From Candidatus Krumholzibacteriia bacterium (GTDB taxonomy: Bacteria; Krumholzibacteriota; Krumholzibacteriia; G020349025), in the NCBI GenBank assembly GCA_035649275.1, contig DASRJW010000098.1, positions 1 to 20,212 of the forward strand: DNA of 20,212 nt, written 5' to 3'. Made by a program: the position numbers and the translations under genes. The notes beneath the pieces are model-generated. The model was not told where the DNA came from, ran no database searches, and saw only the letters and a program-made list of their open reading frames with translations. Shown in pieces: positions 1-8,896 of the stretch. How positions within the stretch are numbered: the stretch's first letter is position 1; every line of letters starts with the position of its first letter.

Positions 1-1712
1 AAAGCCGCCGCGCCATCCGTCGGATTCATGGCCACGTTGTCGACGACAGGGACCCCAGAGCCGGTCACGGCCAAGCGATCGAGGTCGAAGGGGGCGGCGC
101 GGATGGTCTCCCCCACCGCGAAGAGGAGATGTCCGGATGGCACGTAGAAGCCGAAGACGCCTCCCCTCTGCAGTACCTGGCGCCTGCCAGTGCGGATCGA
201 GACGACCTCGATCGTGGCCCGTTCGATGGGCGTCCGGTAGGCGGTGAACACCACGTGGTCGCCGTCGGGAAGGATCTGCGGCCACCAGTGGCCGAGCTCG
301 CCCTGCGTCGAATCGGGTGCGGTGAGCATGCGCTCGTCGCCGCCGCCTTCGCTCACGATCCAGAGACCGGTGTTGTAGGCCCGCGTGTAGACGAGCAGGC
401 CGTTCCGTCCCCAACTCCCGCCGGCCCAGTCGGCCACCGCGAGGTCGACGGCGGGGCCGCCTTCCACCGGCGCCTTGCGCAGCTTGCCCTGCTTGGCATA
501 CGCGACCCACCGGCCATCCGGCGAAATGAAGGGCCTGCTGTTGCCGGTTCCTTGATCGCCCTGCCCCGCACCGGCGATCACGTCCATCCGGAGTTGATCG
601 AGCGGGCGTCGCAGGACTTCTTCCCGCCGCTGGACCATGGCGGTGACGAAGAGCTGTTGCCCGTCCGGACTCAGGCGCACGATGGGGGTGAAGCTGGGTT
701 GCACCCCCGAGTCGAATTCGACCTCGAAGCGGACCGTGCCGTCCTTGGGTGGCGGGCTCTGGCCGCTACGAAAGCCCATCCACGCGAGCGCCAGCAAGAG
801 AATGGCTGTCGCGGCCCATGGCACTGCGGAGCTGCGGACGACGGGGAGCCTCGGGGCCAGCTGCGGGCCCGACACCCCCGGGCCCACCAACGCCTCGGCG
901 AATTGCGCCGCTGTCTGCCAGCGGTCGGCGGGAAGCTTCTCGAGCGCCCGCGCCACCGCGGCATCGACGTGCGGCGGTACGGTCTTGCGCTGCGCGACGA
1001 GGGGGCGCGGATCCTCCTTGATGACCTTGGACAGGATCTCGAGGACCGTGTGGCCGGCAAAAGGTGGCCTTCCCGCCAGCATCTCGTACAGCACGACGCC
1101 GAGCGCATAGATGTCCGTCCGCGCGTCGATGTTCCTTTCCCCAGCCGCCTGCTCGGGACTCATGTACTGCGGCGTTCCGAGGCTCATCCCGGACTTCGTG
1201 ATCCGGGTCGATTCGTCGGCACTGCTTCCGGCCAAGGCGAGACCGAAATCGGCCACGAGGGAGCGGCCGTCCTGGAACAGGACGTTGTCGGGCTTGATGT
1301 CCCGGTGGATGACCCCATGGCGGTGGGCGTAGTCGAGGGCCGCCGCGATTTCGCTGGCGATACGGATCGCATCGCCCACAGGGAGCTGGGTCTCTCGGGT
1401 CAGCCGGGCACGGAGGGATTCGCCTTGGACATAGGGCATCACGTAGAAGACCGTCGTGCCGACCCGTCCGGAATCGTACAAGGGCAGGATGTTGGGATGC
1501 TGGAGGCTCGCGGTGGTCTCGATCTCTTTCAGGAAGCGCGGGGCGCCGATGAGCTCGGCGAGGTCGGGGTCCATGACCTTGATCGCGACCTTGCGGTTGT
1601 GGCGCACGTCCTGGGCGAGGTACACCGTCGCCATGCCGCCGGCGCCCAGCTTGCGCTCGACGGTGTAGCGGTCGCTGACGGCCGCCTGGAGAGGGTCGAT
1701 CGGCTCACTCAT
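1..1712 (-). CDS. Ser/Thr protein kinase with C-terminal beta-propeller (partial, 3' end cut by window edge)
   Basis: Hanks-type kinase that should phosphorylate Ser/Thr of unknown cytosolic partners. The frame is open from an ATG at 1712 to the window edge (570 codons visible), so the C-terminus is missing. Visible kinase motifs: glycine-rich loop GAGGMATV (about residues 23-30), ATP-binding Lys45 in VAIK, catalytic HRDIKPDN (His136-Arg137-Asp138), DFG at 155-157, and the activation-segment end GTPQYMSPEQ. All catalytic residues are present. One hydrophobic span (about 296-314) follows, then repeats of the type SPDGRWVAYA that mark a WD40/TolB-like propeller, predicted extracytoplasmic. It lies 71 bases downstream of a second kinase of the same architecture on the same strand, so the two may be co-transcribed. 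No strong Shine-Dalgarno is visible, but the start fits the conserved N-terminus. The family assignment is firm; substrate and ligand are unknown. Confidence 0.93.
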   Translation of the reverse strand, partial: MSEPIDPLQAAVSDRYTVERKLGAGGMATVYLAQDVRHNRKVAIKVMDPDLAELIGAPRFLKEIETTASLQHPNILPLYDSGRVGTTVFYVMPYVQGESLRARLTRETQLPVGDAIRIASEIAAALDYAHRHGVIHRDIKPDNVLFQDGRSLVADFGLALAGSSADESTRITKSGMSLGTPQYMSPEQAAGERNIDARTDIYALGVVLYEMLAGRPPFAGHTVLEILSKVIKEDPRPLVAQRKTVPPHVDAAVARALEKLPADRWQTAAQFAEALVGPGVSGPQLAPRLPVVRSSAVPWAATAILLLALAWMGFRSGQSPPPKDGTVRFEVEFDSGVQPSFTPIVRLSPDGQQLFVTAMVQRREEVLRRPLDQLRMDVIAGAGQGDQGTGNSRPFISPDGRWVAYAKQGKLRKAPVEGGPAVDLAVADWAGGSWGRNGLLVYTRAYNTGLWIVSEGGGDERMLTAPDSTQGELGHWWPQILPDGDHVVFTAYRTPIERATIEVVSIRTGRRQVLQRGGVFGFYVPSGHLLFAVGETIRAAPFDLDRLAVTGSGVPVVDNVAMNPTDGAAA

Positions 1713-1783
1713 GACTCACGGCGGGCTCGCGCCTGGCAGGGAGGCTCCCACGTGGAACGTCACACACCCCGGCCTCGGTCTCG

Positions 1784-4471
1784 TCACTTCTTCTCCTCCA
1801 ACTCCCCCGCCCAATTCATCACTAGCTGGATGACTCCACGCCCACCCGGCTGTTTCGGCAGGATGACGTACAGTCTCTGGCCGTCGGGCGAGATCGTCGC
1901 GTCCACGACCTCGCGCGGCAAGCGAAGAAGGGGACGTGGCGTCTCGGCGTGGAACTCCGGACCCGGCTCGATCGGCGCCGCCAGGAGCGTGTGGCCATCG
2001 CGGCTCATGAAGAACAGCTCGCGGCCGTCGTGGCTCCAGCGCATGAGCGTGTTCCGCATCTGTGTGCCCACCGTGCCGTCCACCGAGACGCGAACCTTGT
2101 GGTCCAGCGCCGGGAACGACTGCACGTAGATCTGGTATTCACCCGATTCGTCCGAACGATAGGCGATCCACTTCCCATCCGGTGAGATCGCGGCGTTGTT
2201 CTCGTTGAACTGGGTCTGGATGAGGGGCCGCGCTTCACCGCTGCCTTCCAGCCCGACGATCCAGAGGTCCTCCCCCGTCTGCCCGCTGAGCGAGCGGTAG
2301 ACGACGAACTTGCCATCCGGCGTCACGTCGTTCGGATCGTTGAACAGGTTCGGCACGTCGGCGAGCAGTTCCTCGCCCCCGCTGCCGCCGACACGCTTCC
2401 AGTACAGGTTGCGCCCGCCAGCCCGGTCGGAACCGTAGATCACCCGCCGACCGTCGGGCGTCCAGATCGGGGAGAGGTTCAATGGACCCTCGGAGATGAA
2501 ACGCGCCGAGATGCCGCGGACGAGATCGACGACGTAGATCACCGAGGAAGACGACCCCACCTTCGTGTACGCCACGACGAACTGCTTGCCGTCCGGCGAG
2601 ACGCGTGGCTGGCCCAACCATCCTGAGGGTAGTGGTAGGCTCCCGAGTCGTCGGCCTTCACGGTCCAACACGTCCACTCGTTCATCGCTCGTGTTCGGGG
2701 CGGCCTGCGCGAGAATGCCGTCGGCCGACACCGACACGGCTGGAGATCCCGCGTAGGCAGCCGTGACGTCCCTCAAGTCGCGCAGAGCCAGCGCCGGCCC
2801 ACTGGTCCGGAGTGCCCGGGCGTCGAAGCGTTGCGCGAAGACCGTGCCCTGCCGCATGAAGACGAGGAAACCGGGATGTGCATAGACGGCGACGCCGGTG
2901 GCGTTCACGACAGCCGGGCCGGGTTTGCCGTCGAGAGTTCCGACGTGCGTCTCGTACTGATACTCCTGGCCCGGAAGTGCGACGTAGAGGAAGTGCTTAC
3001 CGTCGGGCAGGAAGCTCGGGAAGCGGTGCGCGCTCTCGCCTTTGGCAGCATCCAGCGTCGTGGCAGGCTTCGGCTGCCCGCCGGTGGCGGCAACCTGCAG
3101 GAGGGGTCCCGAAGCGGCAGGCGCGAAGAGGATGACATCCCCCGGGCCCCAGGCGGCGCCGCGGGGATTCGGCGCCGCACACAGGATCTGCATGCCCTCG
3201 CCCGTGATGGAGACGCGCTTCAGGTTCCCGTCGGCGAAGAAAGCGAGATTCCGACTGTCAGGGGACCAGAACGGGATGACGCCGCGCTCCGTACCTGGAA
3301 GCTGGCGCGGCTGCGTCGAGGACAAGGGCCGCAGCCAAAGGTGCGAGATGCCTGCAGAATCGGTGGCCGCGAACGCGAGCATGGAACCGTCGGGCGAGAT
3401 CACGACGTCGGTCTCCTCGATGCTCAACACCGCATCCTCGGGTCCTTGCACCGAGAGGCGAAGGGGGCGAGGCTCGGGCGGGCGCGACAAGCGGCGCATG
3501 GCACCGGCCGTGGCGAGCGCGGTGAGGAGGACGGCTGCGGCGATGGCGAGCCACAGCGTCCCGCGCCCAGGATGGGCGCGCTCCTCCGCCAGTGCGGCGG
3601 GGGCGCCGCCTTGTGCGATCTCGTCGAGCCCGAGGCGGGCGTCACCAATGTCGCGCAGCCGTTCCTTGGCGTCCCGGCGCAGGCAGCGCTGCAGCAGCTC
3701 CACGAGGCGCGGCGGCGTGCTGGCCGGCAACGCCTTCCAGTCCGGCTCCCGCTCGAGGATGCGGGCCAGAAGGTCCGAGGTGGTCTCGCCTTCGAACGCC
3801 TGCTTTCCTGTCAGGCACTCGAACAAGACGACGCCGAACGACCAGATGTCGGTGCGGCGGTCGACGCTCTTCCCGCGCGCTTGCTCCGGGCTCATGTACG
3901 CCGCGGTTCCGAGAATCACGCCAGCGTGCGTCGCCGCGTAAGTCATGGTGGGCGATGCCGTGAGGTCGGGGTTGGAGTCCGCTCCCGCGGCCACGCCTCC
4001 CTTGGCGAGGCCGAAGTCGAGCACTTTCGCCTCCCCCGTCTCCGTCACCATGATGTTCCCCGGCTTGAGGTCGCGGTGGACGATGCCGCGATCGTGCGCG
4101 GCCTCCAGCGCCGCTGCGACCTGGCGGCCGAGAGCGAGGGTTTCGTCGAGCGGCAGCCTCCCGCGGCTCAGTCGTTGCGCCACCGACTCGCCGCTCACGA
4201 GCTCGAGAACGAGGTAACGGGCACCGCCGGCCTCTTCGAGACCGTGGATGCCGGCGATGTGCGGGTGGCTCAGGGAGGCGAGAATCTTGGCCTCCCGTTC
4301 GAAGCGCGCCAGGCGCTCGGCGTCCTGGGCGAACTCTGCAGGCAGCGACTTGATCGCGACTTCGCGATCGAGCCTCGGGTCCCGGGCTCGCCACACTTCC
4401 CCCATGCCGCCCGAGCCGAGGGGGGCCACAATCTCGTACGGTCCGAGTTTCATTCCCGGAGTGAGAGGCAC
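1784..4471 (-). CDS. Ser/Thr protein kinase with transmembrane segment and WD40/TolB-like propeller
   Basis: Receptor-like Hanks kinase of 895 residues from the preferred GTG start. N-terminal kinase domain (about 12-285): loop GSGGMGEV (19-26), Lys41 in VAIK, HRDLKPGN (132-139), DFG (152-154), GTAAYMSPEQ (188-197). One membrane span at about 305-325 separates it from a propeller of roughly 550 residues with repeated SPDG/TPDG turns (for example SPDGSMLAFA, SPDGKWIAYR), probably outside the membrane. The open frame continues up to an ATG at 4591. I prefer the GTG at 4471 because it gives the N-terminus PLTPGMKLGPYEI usual in this family and has GAGG ten bases upstream; an ATG at 4453 is also possible. 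It precedes the kinase at 1-1712 on the same strand and is divergent from the acyltransferase. Function as a kinase is well supported; the signal sensed by the propeller is unknown. Confidence 0.93.
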   Translation of the reverse strand: MPLTPGMKLGPYEIVAPLGSGGMGEVWRARDPRLDREVAIKSLPAEFAQDAERLARFEREAKILASLSHPHIAGIHGLEEAGGARYLVLELVSGESVAQRLSRGRLPLDETLALGRQVAAALEAAHDRGIVHRDLKPGNIMVTETGEAKVLDFGLAKGGVAAGADSNPDLTASPTMTYAATHAGVILGTAAYMSPEQARGKSVDRRTDIWSFGVVLFECLTGKQAFEGETTSDLLARILEREPDWKALPASTPPRLVELLQRCLRRDAKERLRDIGDARLGLDEIAQGGAPAALAEERAHPGRGTLWLAIAAAVLLTALATAGAMRRLSRPPEPRPLRLSVQGPEDAVLSIEETDVVISPDGSMLAFAATDSAGISHLWLRPLSSTQPRQLPGTERGVIPFWSPDSRNLAFFADGNLKRVSITGEGMQILCAAPNPRGAAWGPGDVILFAPAASGPLLQVAATGGQPKPATTLDAAKGESAHRFPSFLPDGKHFLYVALPGQEYQYETHVGTLDGKPGPAVVNATGVAVYAHPGFLVFMRQGTVFAQRFDARALRTSGPALALRDLRDVTAAYAGSPAVSVSADGILAQAAPNTSDERVDVLDREGRRLGSLPLPSGWLGQPRVSPDGKQFVVAYTKVGSSSSVIYVVDLVRGISARFISEGPLNLSPIWTPDGRRVIYGSDRAGGRNLYWKRVGGSGGEELLADVPNLFNDPNDVTPDGKFVVYRSLSGQTGEDLWIVGLEGSGEARPLIQTQFNENNAAISPDGKWIAYRSDESGEYQIYVQSFPALDHKVRVSVDGTVGTQMRNTLMRWSHDGRELFFMSRDGHTLLAAPIEPGPEFHAETPRPLLRLPREVVDATISPDGQRLYVILPKQPGGRGVIQLVMNWAGELEEKK

Positions 4472-4771
4472 CGTCAGTGCAACCTCGACGCGGCGGGAGT
4501 GAGGAGCCAGGAATCCTTGCTCCACCTTCTGCGTTCTGGACGCCAACTTCAAGCGAAGTAACAGCTTACTGGCAGCATCCGAGATCCACAAGCCGCCACA
4601 GTCAGCATGGATGGTGCGCCCTTGCTTTCGCTCCTGAACGCTCGTTGAGGAGCCTGGGGGCGCCGAATTCGGCTACCGTGGGTCGGCTGCAGCCGCAGCG
4701 GCGCGTGGCGTAGAAGCAGACGTGGCAGCTTCACGCACACCCGCTTGGCCTGGTCGCCTCGGGGAGGCACG
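4472..4771. other. Divergent intergenic region between kinase and acyltransferase
   Basis: These 300 bases hold no convincing gene. They should carry the promoters of both divergent units, but I see no clear -35/-10 pair. Two perfect 12-base palindromes lie close together, GCCGAATTCGGC (4662-4673) and CGGCTGCAGCCG (4684-4695), which could be protein-binding sites or chance. A Shine-Dalgarno GGGGAGG (4761-4767) precedes the GTG start at 4772. The kinase reading frame stays open to an ATG at 4591, so part of this region would be coding if that start were used. Confidence 0.5.
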
Positions 4772-6148
4772 GTGCTCGGTCTCGGAGTCCGGCTCGTGGC
4801 ACGCGGCGCGCTGTGGGCAACGCGACTCTTCTACGAGCTCGGGCGGGACGGACCCGCTCTTCCAGACGGCCCCGTGCTCGTGGTAGCCAACCACCCCAAC
4901 AGCCTCGTCGACGCGCTCGTCGTCTTCTGCGTCGCTGGGCGGCCCGTGCATCCTCTCGCCCGCGCGCCTCTCTTCGAACGACCGGTCATCGGTCAAGTGC
5001 TGCACGAACTGGGTGGCCTGCCGGTGTACCGGCCGCAGGACGATCCGGCGCTCCTCGGGCGCAACGACGCGACCTTCGATGCTGCGGTGGCGGCGTTAGG
5101 GCAGGGCGAAGCGGTGCTCGTCTTCCCGGAGGGGACGAGTCACTCGCAGCCGGAGCTGGCACCGCTCAAGACGGGGGCGGCACGCATCGCCCTGCGCGCC
5201 GAGGCCGAAGCGCAATGGCAGCTGGGGCTGCGGATCGTGCCCATCGGACTCACCTACCGGCGCAAGGCGTTTTTCCGCGGCGAGGCGGCCGCCTCTGTCG
5301 GTGCGGCGCTCGAAACGGGCGCCTGGCGGGAGGCGCACGCACGCGATGCGGTGGCCGCGGTGCGCTCCCTCACCGCAGCGATTGCCGAGGCGCTGGAAGC
5401 GGTGACGCTCCAGCTCCAAGGACCCGAGGACGAAGTGCTCTTGCATGCCGCCGAGGCTCTCTACGTAGCCGAGCGCGGCCTCGAAGCGCCGGGTGAGCGC
5501 GACGCGCTCGCCACCCGACTGCCGCGCCTCCAGGTGTTCGCGGCGGGGATGAACTGGCTGCGGGCGCAGGATCCAGCGAGGTTCGCTCGCCTCGCCGGGG
5601 CCGTTCGTTCCCACGCTGCCCGCTTGTCCCGGCTGGGAATCGAGGACGGCGAGCTGCCCAAGGCGCAGACGTGGTGGGTGACGTTGCGCGCCCTCGGGAG
5701 AGATGGTTTGTTGGCCGTGCTCGGGTTGCCTCTCGCGGCGCTCGGCGTCGTGGCCTGGTATCTCCCGTACGTGGCGCCGCGGGCGGTGCTCCGCCTGCAT
5801 CGCCCGGCTTACGAAGCGATCGCCACGGTCAAGCTCGTCACCGCGCTTGCCGCCTTTCCGCTCGTCTACGCGGTGTGGCTGGTGCTCGTGGTTCGCGCTC
5901 GAGGAGGCCTAGCGCTCGCAGTCGCGGCCATCCTCCTGCCGATCGCAGGCCTCGTCACCCTGTATTGGCGTGAGCACTACGAGGATTTGCGTGCTGACCT
6001 ACGCGCTTTCGCTCTGTCGCTTCGCCGGCGCGGGCTGGCCGAGCAGCTGCGCGAGCGCCAGCGCGCCCTCGTGGACGAGATGGACCGTGTGGTCGAGGAT
6101 TGGGAAGCGGAAAAAGGCGGCCGCCCCGAAACCTCGGCAGCGACGTGA
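4772..6148 (+). CDS. PlsC-type acyltransferase with C-terminal membrane segments
   Basis: Probable acyl-CoA or acyl-ACP dependent glycerol-3-phosphate / lysophosphatidate acyltransferase of membrane phospholipid synthesis (458 residues). Motif I reads NHPNSLVD (His41 to Asp47). This is HX5D rather than the HX4D usual in PlsC; to my knowledge fungal Gat/Sct enzymes also carry HX5D. Motif III is FPEGTS (118-123), and a proline-containing IVPIGLTY matches motif IV. The C-terminal third (about 310-400) has two to three hydrophobic spans, then a charged coiled tail (LRERQRALVDEMDRVVEDW), so it is longer than a bare PlsC domain. The GTG at 4772 is chosen because GGGGAGG sits four bases upstream and the protein then begins at the hydrophobic N-terminus; an in-frame TTG at 4745 adds nine residues. 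It stands alone, converging on the M56 gene. The acyl acceptor cannot be told from sequence. Confidence 0.85.
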   Translation: MLGLGVRLVARGALWATRLFYELGRDGPALPDGPVLVVANHPNSLVDALVVFCVAGRPVHPLARAPLFERPVIGQVLHELGGLPVYRPQDDPALLGRNDATFDAAVAALGQGEAVLVFPEGTSHSQPELAPLKTGAARIALRAEAEAQWQLGLRIVPIGLTYRRKAFFRGEAAASVGAALETGAWREAHARDAVAAVRSLTAAIAEALEAVTLQLQGPEDEVLLHAAEALYVAERGLEAPGERDALATRLPRLQVFAAGMNWLRAQDPARFARLAGAVRSHAARLSRLGIEDGELPKAQTWWVTLRALGRDGLLAVLGLPLAALGVVAWYLPYVAPRAVLRLHRPAYEAIATVKLVTALAAFPLVYAVWLVLVVRARGGLALAVAAILLPIAGLVTLYWREHYEDLRADLRAFALSLRRRGLAEQLRERQRALVDEMDRVVEDWEAEKGGRPETSAAT

Positions 6149-6182
6149 GCCAAAAGCTGTACGCTCAGTGCTCCATCAGCGT
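6149..6182. terminator. Weak hairpin between convergent genes
   Basis: ACGCT (6161-6165) and AGCGT (6178-6182) form a 5-base inverted repeat with a 12-base loop between the acyltransferase stop and the M56 gene stop. On the minus strand a TTTT run follows a few bases later (6152-6155). The stem is short, so this is only a possible terminator for the M56 operon. Confidence 0.25.
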
Positions 6183-8896
6183 TCGTTCAGAGCCTTCTCG
6201 AAGAGCTTCTGTGCGCGCGGATCGGGGCTCTCCACCAGGATCCGGAGGGCTTCACGGCGCATCTCCGGGTCGGGATGGGTGCGGGCCGCATCGATGAGGG
6301 CCGGGATGCCGGCGCCGTCGGGCATGTCCGCCAGCGATTCGAGGGCAGTCCGCCGCACATCGGGCGATTCATCCTTCCGCGCTGCCTCCTGCAGGACGTC
6401 CAGCGCCCGCCCCGTGGGACCGTGAGTCGCCACCGTCTCCAGTGCTTCGCGCCGCACTTCAGGTTCTGGATGCGACCGGGCAGTCTGGAAGAGAACGTCG
6501 TGAGCGCGCGTCACGTCGAGGTCACCGAGGGTCTCGACTGCCTCGCGCTGTGCGTCGATGCTCGGTCCCTTGCGCACGATCCGCGTCAGCACCTCGACGG
6601 CGTGCTCTGGCGGGAGGGCCTGGCCGAGCGTCTCGACGATCTCGCGCTGCACATCCGGACTCGGCTCGCTGGCGAGCAGATCGCCGAGGACCCGCTCCGC
6701 CTCTTCGGGCGGCAGTGACTGCCCCAGCGTCTCCGCCGCTTCGCGCCGCACGTCCTGCTCCGGGTGGGAACGAAGGATATTCTCCAAAGTGGTGCGGGAG
6801 GCCTTGTCCTGGTGCTCGCCGAGCGTCTCCACCGCCTCGCGCTGGACGTCGAGATCGCGGTCGGAAGCGGCGATCTTCTCGAGCGCTGCAACCGCCTTCG
6901 GATCGTCCACGTGGCCGAGGGATTCCACGGCTTCCCGGCGCGCCTCGGGATCGCGCAAGGTGTGCGCGAGTGCAATGGCCGAATCGGCGGCGGCGGGCAG
7001 GCGCATCTCCCCAACGGCTTCCGCCGCTTCGCGGCGTACCTCCGCCGAGCGGTCGTCCCGTGCCGCCCTGGTGAGCGACTGGAGCGCCAAGGGATCGGGA
7101 TGGCGTGCCAGCCATTCGGCAGCCTCCTTGCGTACGTCGGTGGGGCGCTGGCCCTCGAGCCGCCCGCGCAGGAGCGGGACCACGAGCTTGGAGGTCGGGT
7201 GCACGCCGATCGCCGCCACGAGGTCCGCTTGCATCTCCACATCCGGGTTGTCGCGATCGAGCTGCTCGACGAGCGCGAGGCTGGATGCATCGTCGCCCGG
7301 CCCGAGCCAGAGGAGAGGATGGTCTTCGAGATCCACGGGCAGCTTCAAGCTGGAGATGTGCACCCGAGTGAGAGTCTTGCCGCCGGCTTCGAACTGGAAG
7401 AGCATGGCGACCTCGTCGGGTGCGCCGAGCCTCGTGGGCAGCACGGCCCCCGGCAGCGTGAAGCCCTCGAAATCACCGAAGCTCGACATCCGGCCACCGA
7501 GGGAGATCCCGTGGCCGGTGATCCTGTCGCCCTCGATCCGGCCGAAGAAAACGCTGCCCTCCCCGTAGGGCAAGGGGCGAATCGTGTAGCCGATCCAGTA
7601 GGAGCGCAGCTTTCGCGAGCGGGCCTCGCTCGTCGCCCACTGCCAGCGCTGCTCGAGCGCGACCTTGGGGTCCGGATGCGAAACGATCGTGGGTGTCGCC
7701 GCCTCCCCCGAGGCGGCAACGGCAACTGTTCTCACGCCGCTCGAGAGTTGTACGGCCCCGGCGATCGCGAGCACCACCGCCATCCCGAAGGCCGCCGCCA
7801 TCCAGCGCGGAAAGGTCTCGGCATGCGGCTCTGGCACGAGCAGGCGACGAATGCGTCGCCCCAGATCGCCACCCGTTGCAGCCAGCGCCAAACTCTGCGG
7901 CGCGACGCGCAGCGCCTCCATATCGAGCAGGGTGCGGGCGTACAAAGAGGCCTCCGCCCCACACCCCAAGGCTAGATCGTCGCAACAGAGTTCGCGCTCG
8001 CCGCGGATGTGCCGGGACACCCACCAGACGGCCGGGTGATAGAAGAGAAGCGTCTCGGCCACGGATTGCAGCAGGTTGACCAGGTAGTCGTGGCGGCGCA
8101 CATGCGCCAGCTCGTGCGCCAGGAGGAGCTCGAGCTGTGCCGGCGTGAGACCGCTCAACGCGCTCGCTGGCACGAGCACGACCGGGCGCAGCCAGCCGAT
8201 GACCGCCGGGACCTGCACCACCGCCGATTCGAGGACGCGCACGGGGCGCATCGACCCCAACCTCTCACGCAGGCGCTCGAGCATGTCCTCGAGAGCCGCT
8301 GGTGCCGGTCGCGTGCCTTCGTGCACGAGGCGCTGGGCCTGCAACCAGCCGCCGAGGAGCTTGCAGGACAACAGCAGCACGCCGACGAGCCAGAAGCGGA
8401 GGAGCCAAGGAATCGCGCCGGGAGCGAGTTCCCCGGCGCGTGCTGCCAGGGATCCGGTGAGGGAACGAATTCCTGCGAGTCGGGGAGCAGCCGAAGACGA
8501 TGCCCGGAGCGTTCCTGTCTCCTCCGTGGAGGCCGGTTCGGACCCTGATGACGTCGGGGGTGCGTCAGCGCGGTCGAGGGAACCACCGGGGCTTCCCGTG
8601 GTGTTGCCCCCGGGTTCGGCGACGCTGGCTCCGCCTCCCGTGAGTTCATGCCTTGCGCCAGAAAGGTCTGCGATGCGAGTGGCCTCCCCGGGGCCTGGCG
8701 TTGCGATGGTGAGGTGGAGCGCCGTCGCCACGGGTAGCGCGAGCATGGCGGCGAGAGCGATGACACCCAGCAAGTAGCGTGTGCTCGAGGCGTGATGGCG
8801 CGTGGCGTGCAGAGCTCCCGCCAAGGCGACGGCGACAGCGCCGCCTTGCCAAAGGAAGTGCAGCAGCGCCCACCCGAGTGCCTGCGTCGCGTTCAT
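6176..8896 (-). CDS. M56 (BlaR1-like) membrane metallopeptidase fused to HEAT repeats
   Basis: Membrane-bound zinc protease of the BlaR1/MecR1 family (906 residues). In known pairs such proteases sense a signal and cause inactivation of a BlaI/MecI repressor. Two N-terminal spans (about 8-28 and 42-62) are followed by a Ser/Gly/Thr-rich linker (70-150), a span at 163-182, the catalytic HELAH (261-265), a downstream ERELCCDD (300-307) with the likely third zinc ligand, and a further span at 365-384. Family knowledge would place a penicillin-binding sensor next; I see no such domain. Instead there is a region of unknown fold (about 390-530) and then roughly ten HEAT repeats of about 31 residues (588-906), each with a core like VRREAAETLG. 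The start overlaps the repressor stop by 4 bases (ATGA) and has GGAGG six bases upstream, so translation is coupled. Beta-lactam sensing is not supported. Confidence 0.92.
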   Translation of the reverse strand: MNATQALGWALLHFLWQGGAVAVALAGALHATRHHASSTRYLLGVIALAAMLALPVATALHLTIATPGPGEATRIADLSGARHELTGGGASVAEPGGNTTGSPGGSLDRADAPPTSSGSEPASTEETGTLRASSSAAPRLAGIRSLTGSLAARAGELAPGAIPWLLRFWLVGVLLLSCKLLGGWLQAQRLVHEGTRPAPAALEDMLERLRERLGSMRPVRVLESAVVQVPAVIGWLRPVVLVPASALSGLTPAQLELLLAHELAHVRRHDYLVNLLQSVAETLLFYHPAVWWVSRHIRGERELCCDDLALGCGAEASLYARTLLDMEALRVAPQSLALAATGGDLGRRIRRLLVPEPHAETFPRWMAAAFGMAVVLAIAGAVQLSSGVRTVAVAASGEAATPTIVSHPDPKVALEQRWQWATSEARSRKLRSYWIGYTIRPLPYGEGSVFFGRIEGDRITGHGISLGGRMSSFGDFEGFTLPGAVLPTRLGAPDEVAMLFQFEAGGKTLTRVHISSLKLPVDLEDHPLLWLGPGDDASSLALVEQLDRDNPDVEMQADLVAAIGVHPTSKLVVPLLRGRLEGQRPTDVRKEAAEWLARHPDPLALQSLTRAARDDRSAEVRREAAEAVGEMRLPAAADSAIALAHTLRDPEARREAVESLGHVDDPKAVAALEKIAASDRDLDVQREAVETLGEHQDKASRTTLENILRSHPEQDVRREAAETLGQSLPPEEAERVLGDLLASEPSPDVQREIVETLGQALPPEHAVEVLTRIVRKGPSIDAQREAVETLGDLDVTRAHDVLFQTARSHPEPEVRREALETVATHGPTGRALDVLQEAARKDESPDVRRTALESLADMPDGAGIPALIDAARTHPDPEMRREALRILVESPDPRAQKLFEKALNER

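Noticed and set aside
129-4561. Long open frames on the plus strand opposite both kinases (129-2129 and 2831-4561)
   Set aside because: They are antisense to genes with clear kinase motifs, their translations are rich in Arg, Gly and His with no domain pattern, and high GC makes such shadow frames common.
6179-7150. Tandem DNA repeats resembling a repeat array
   Set aside because: The periodicity of about 93 bases comes from HEAT-repeat codons in an open frame; units are degenerate and have no spacers, so it is not a CRISPR or satellite.
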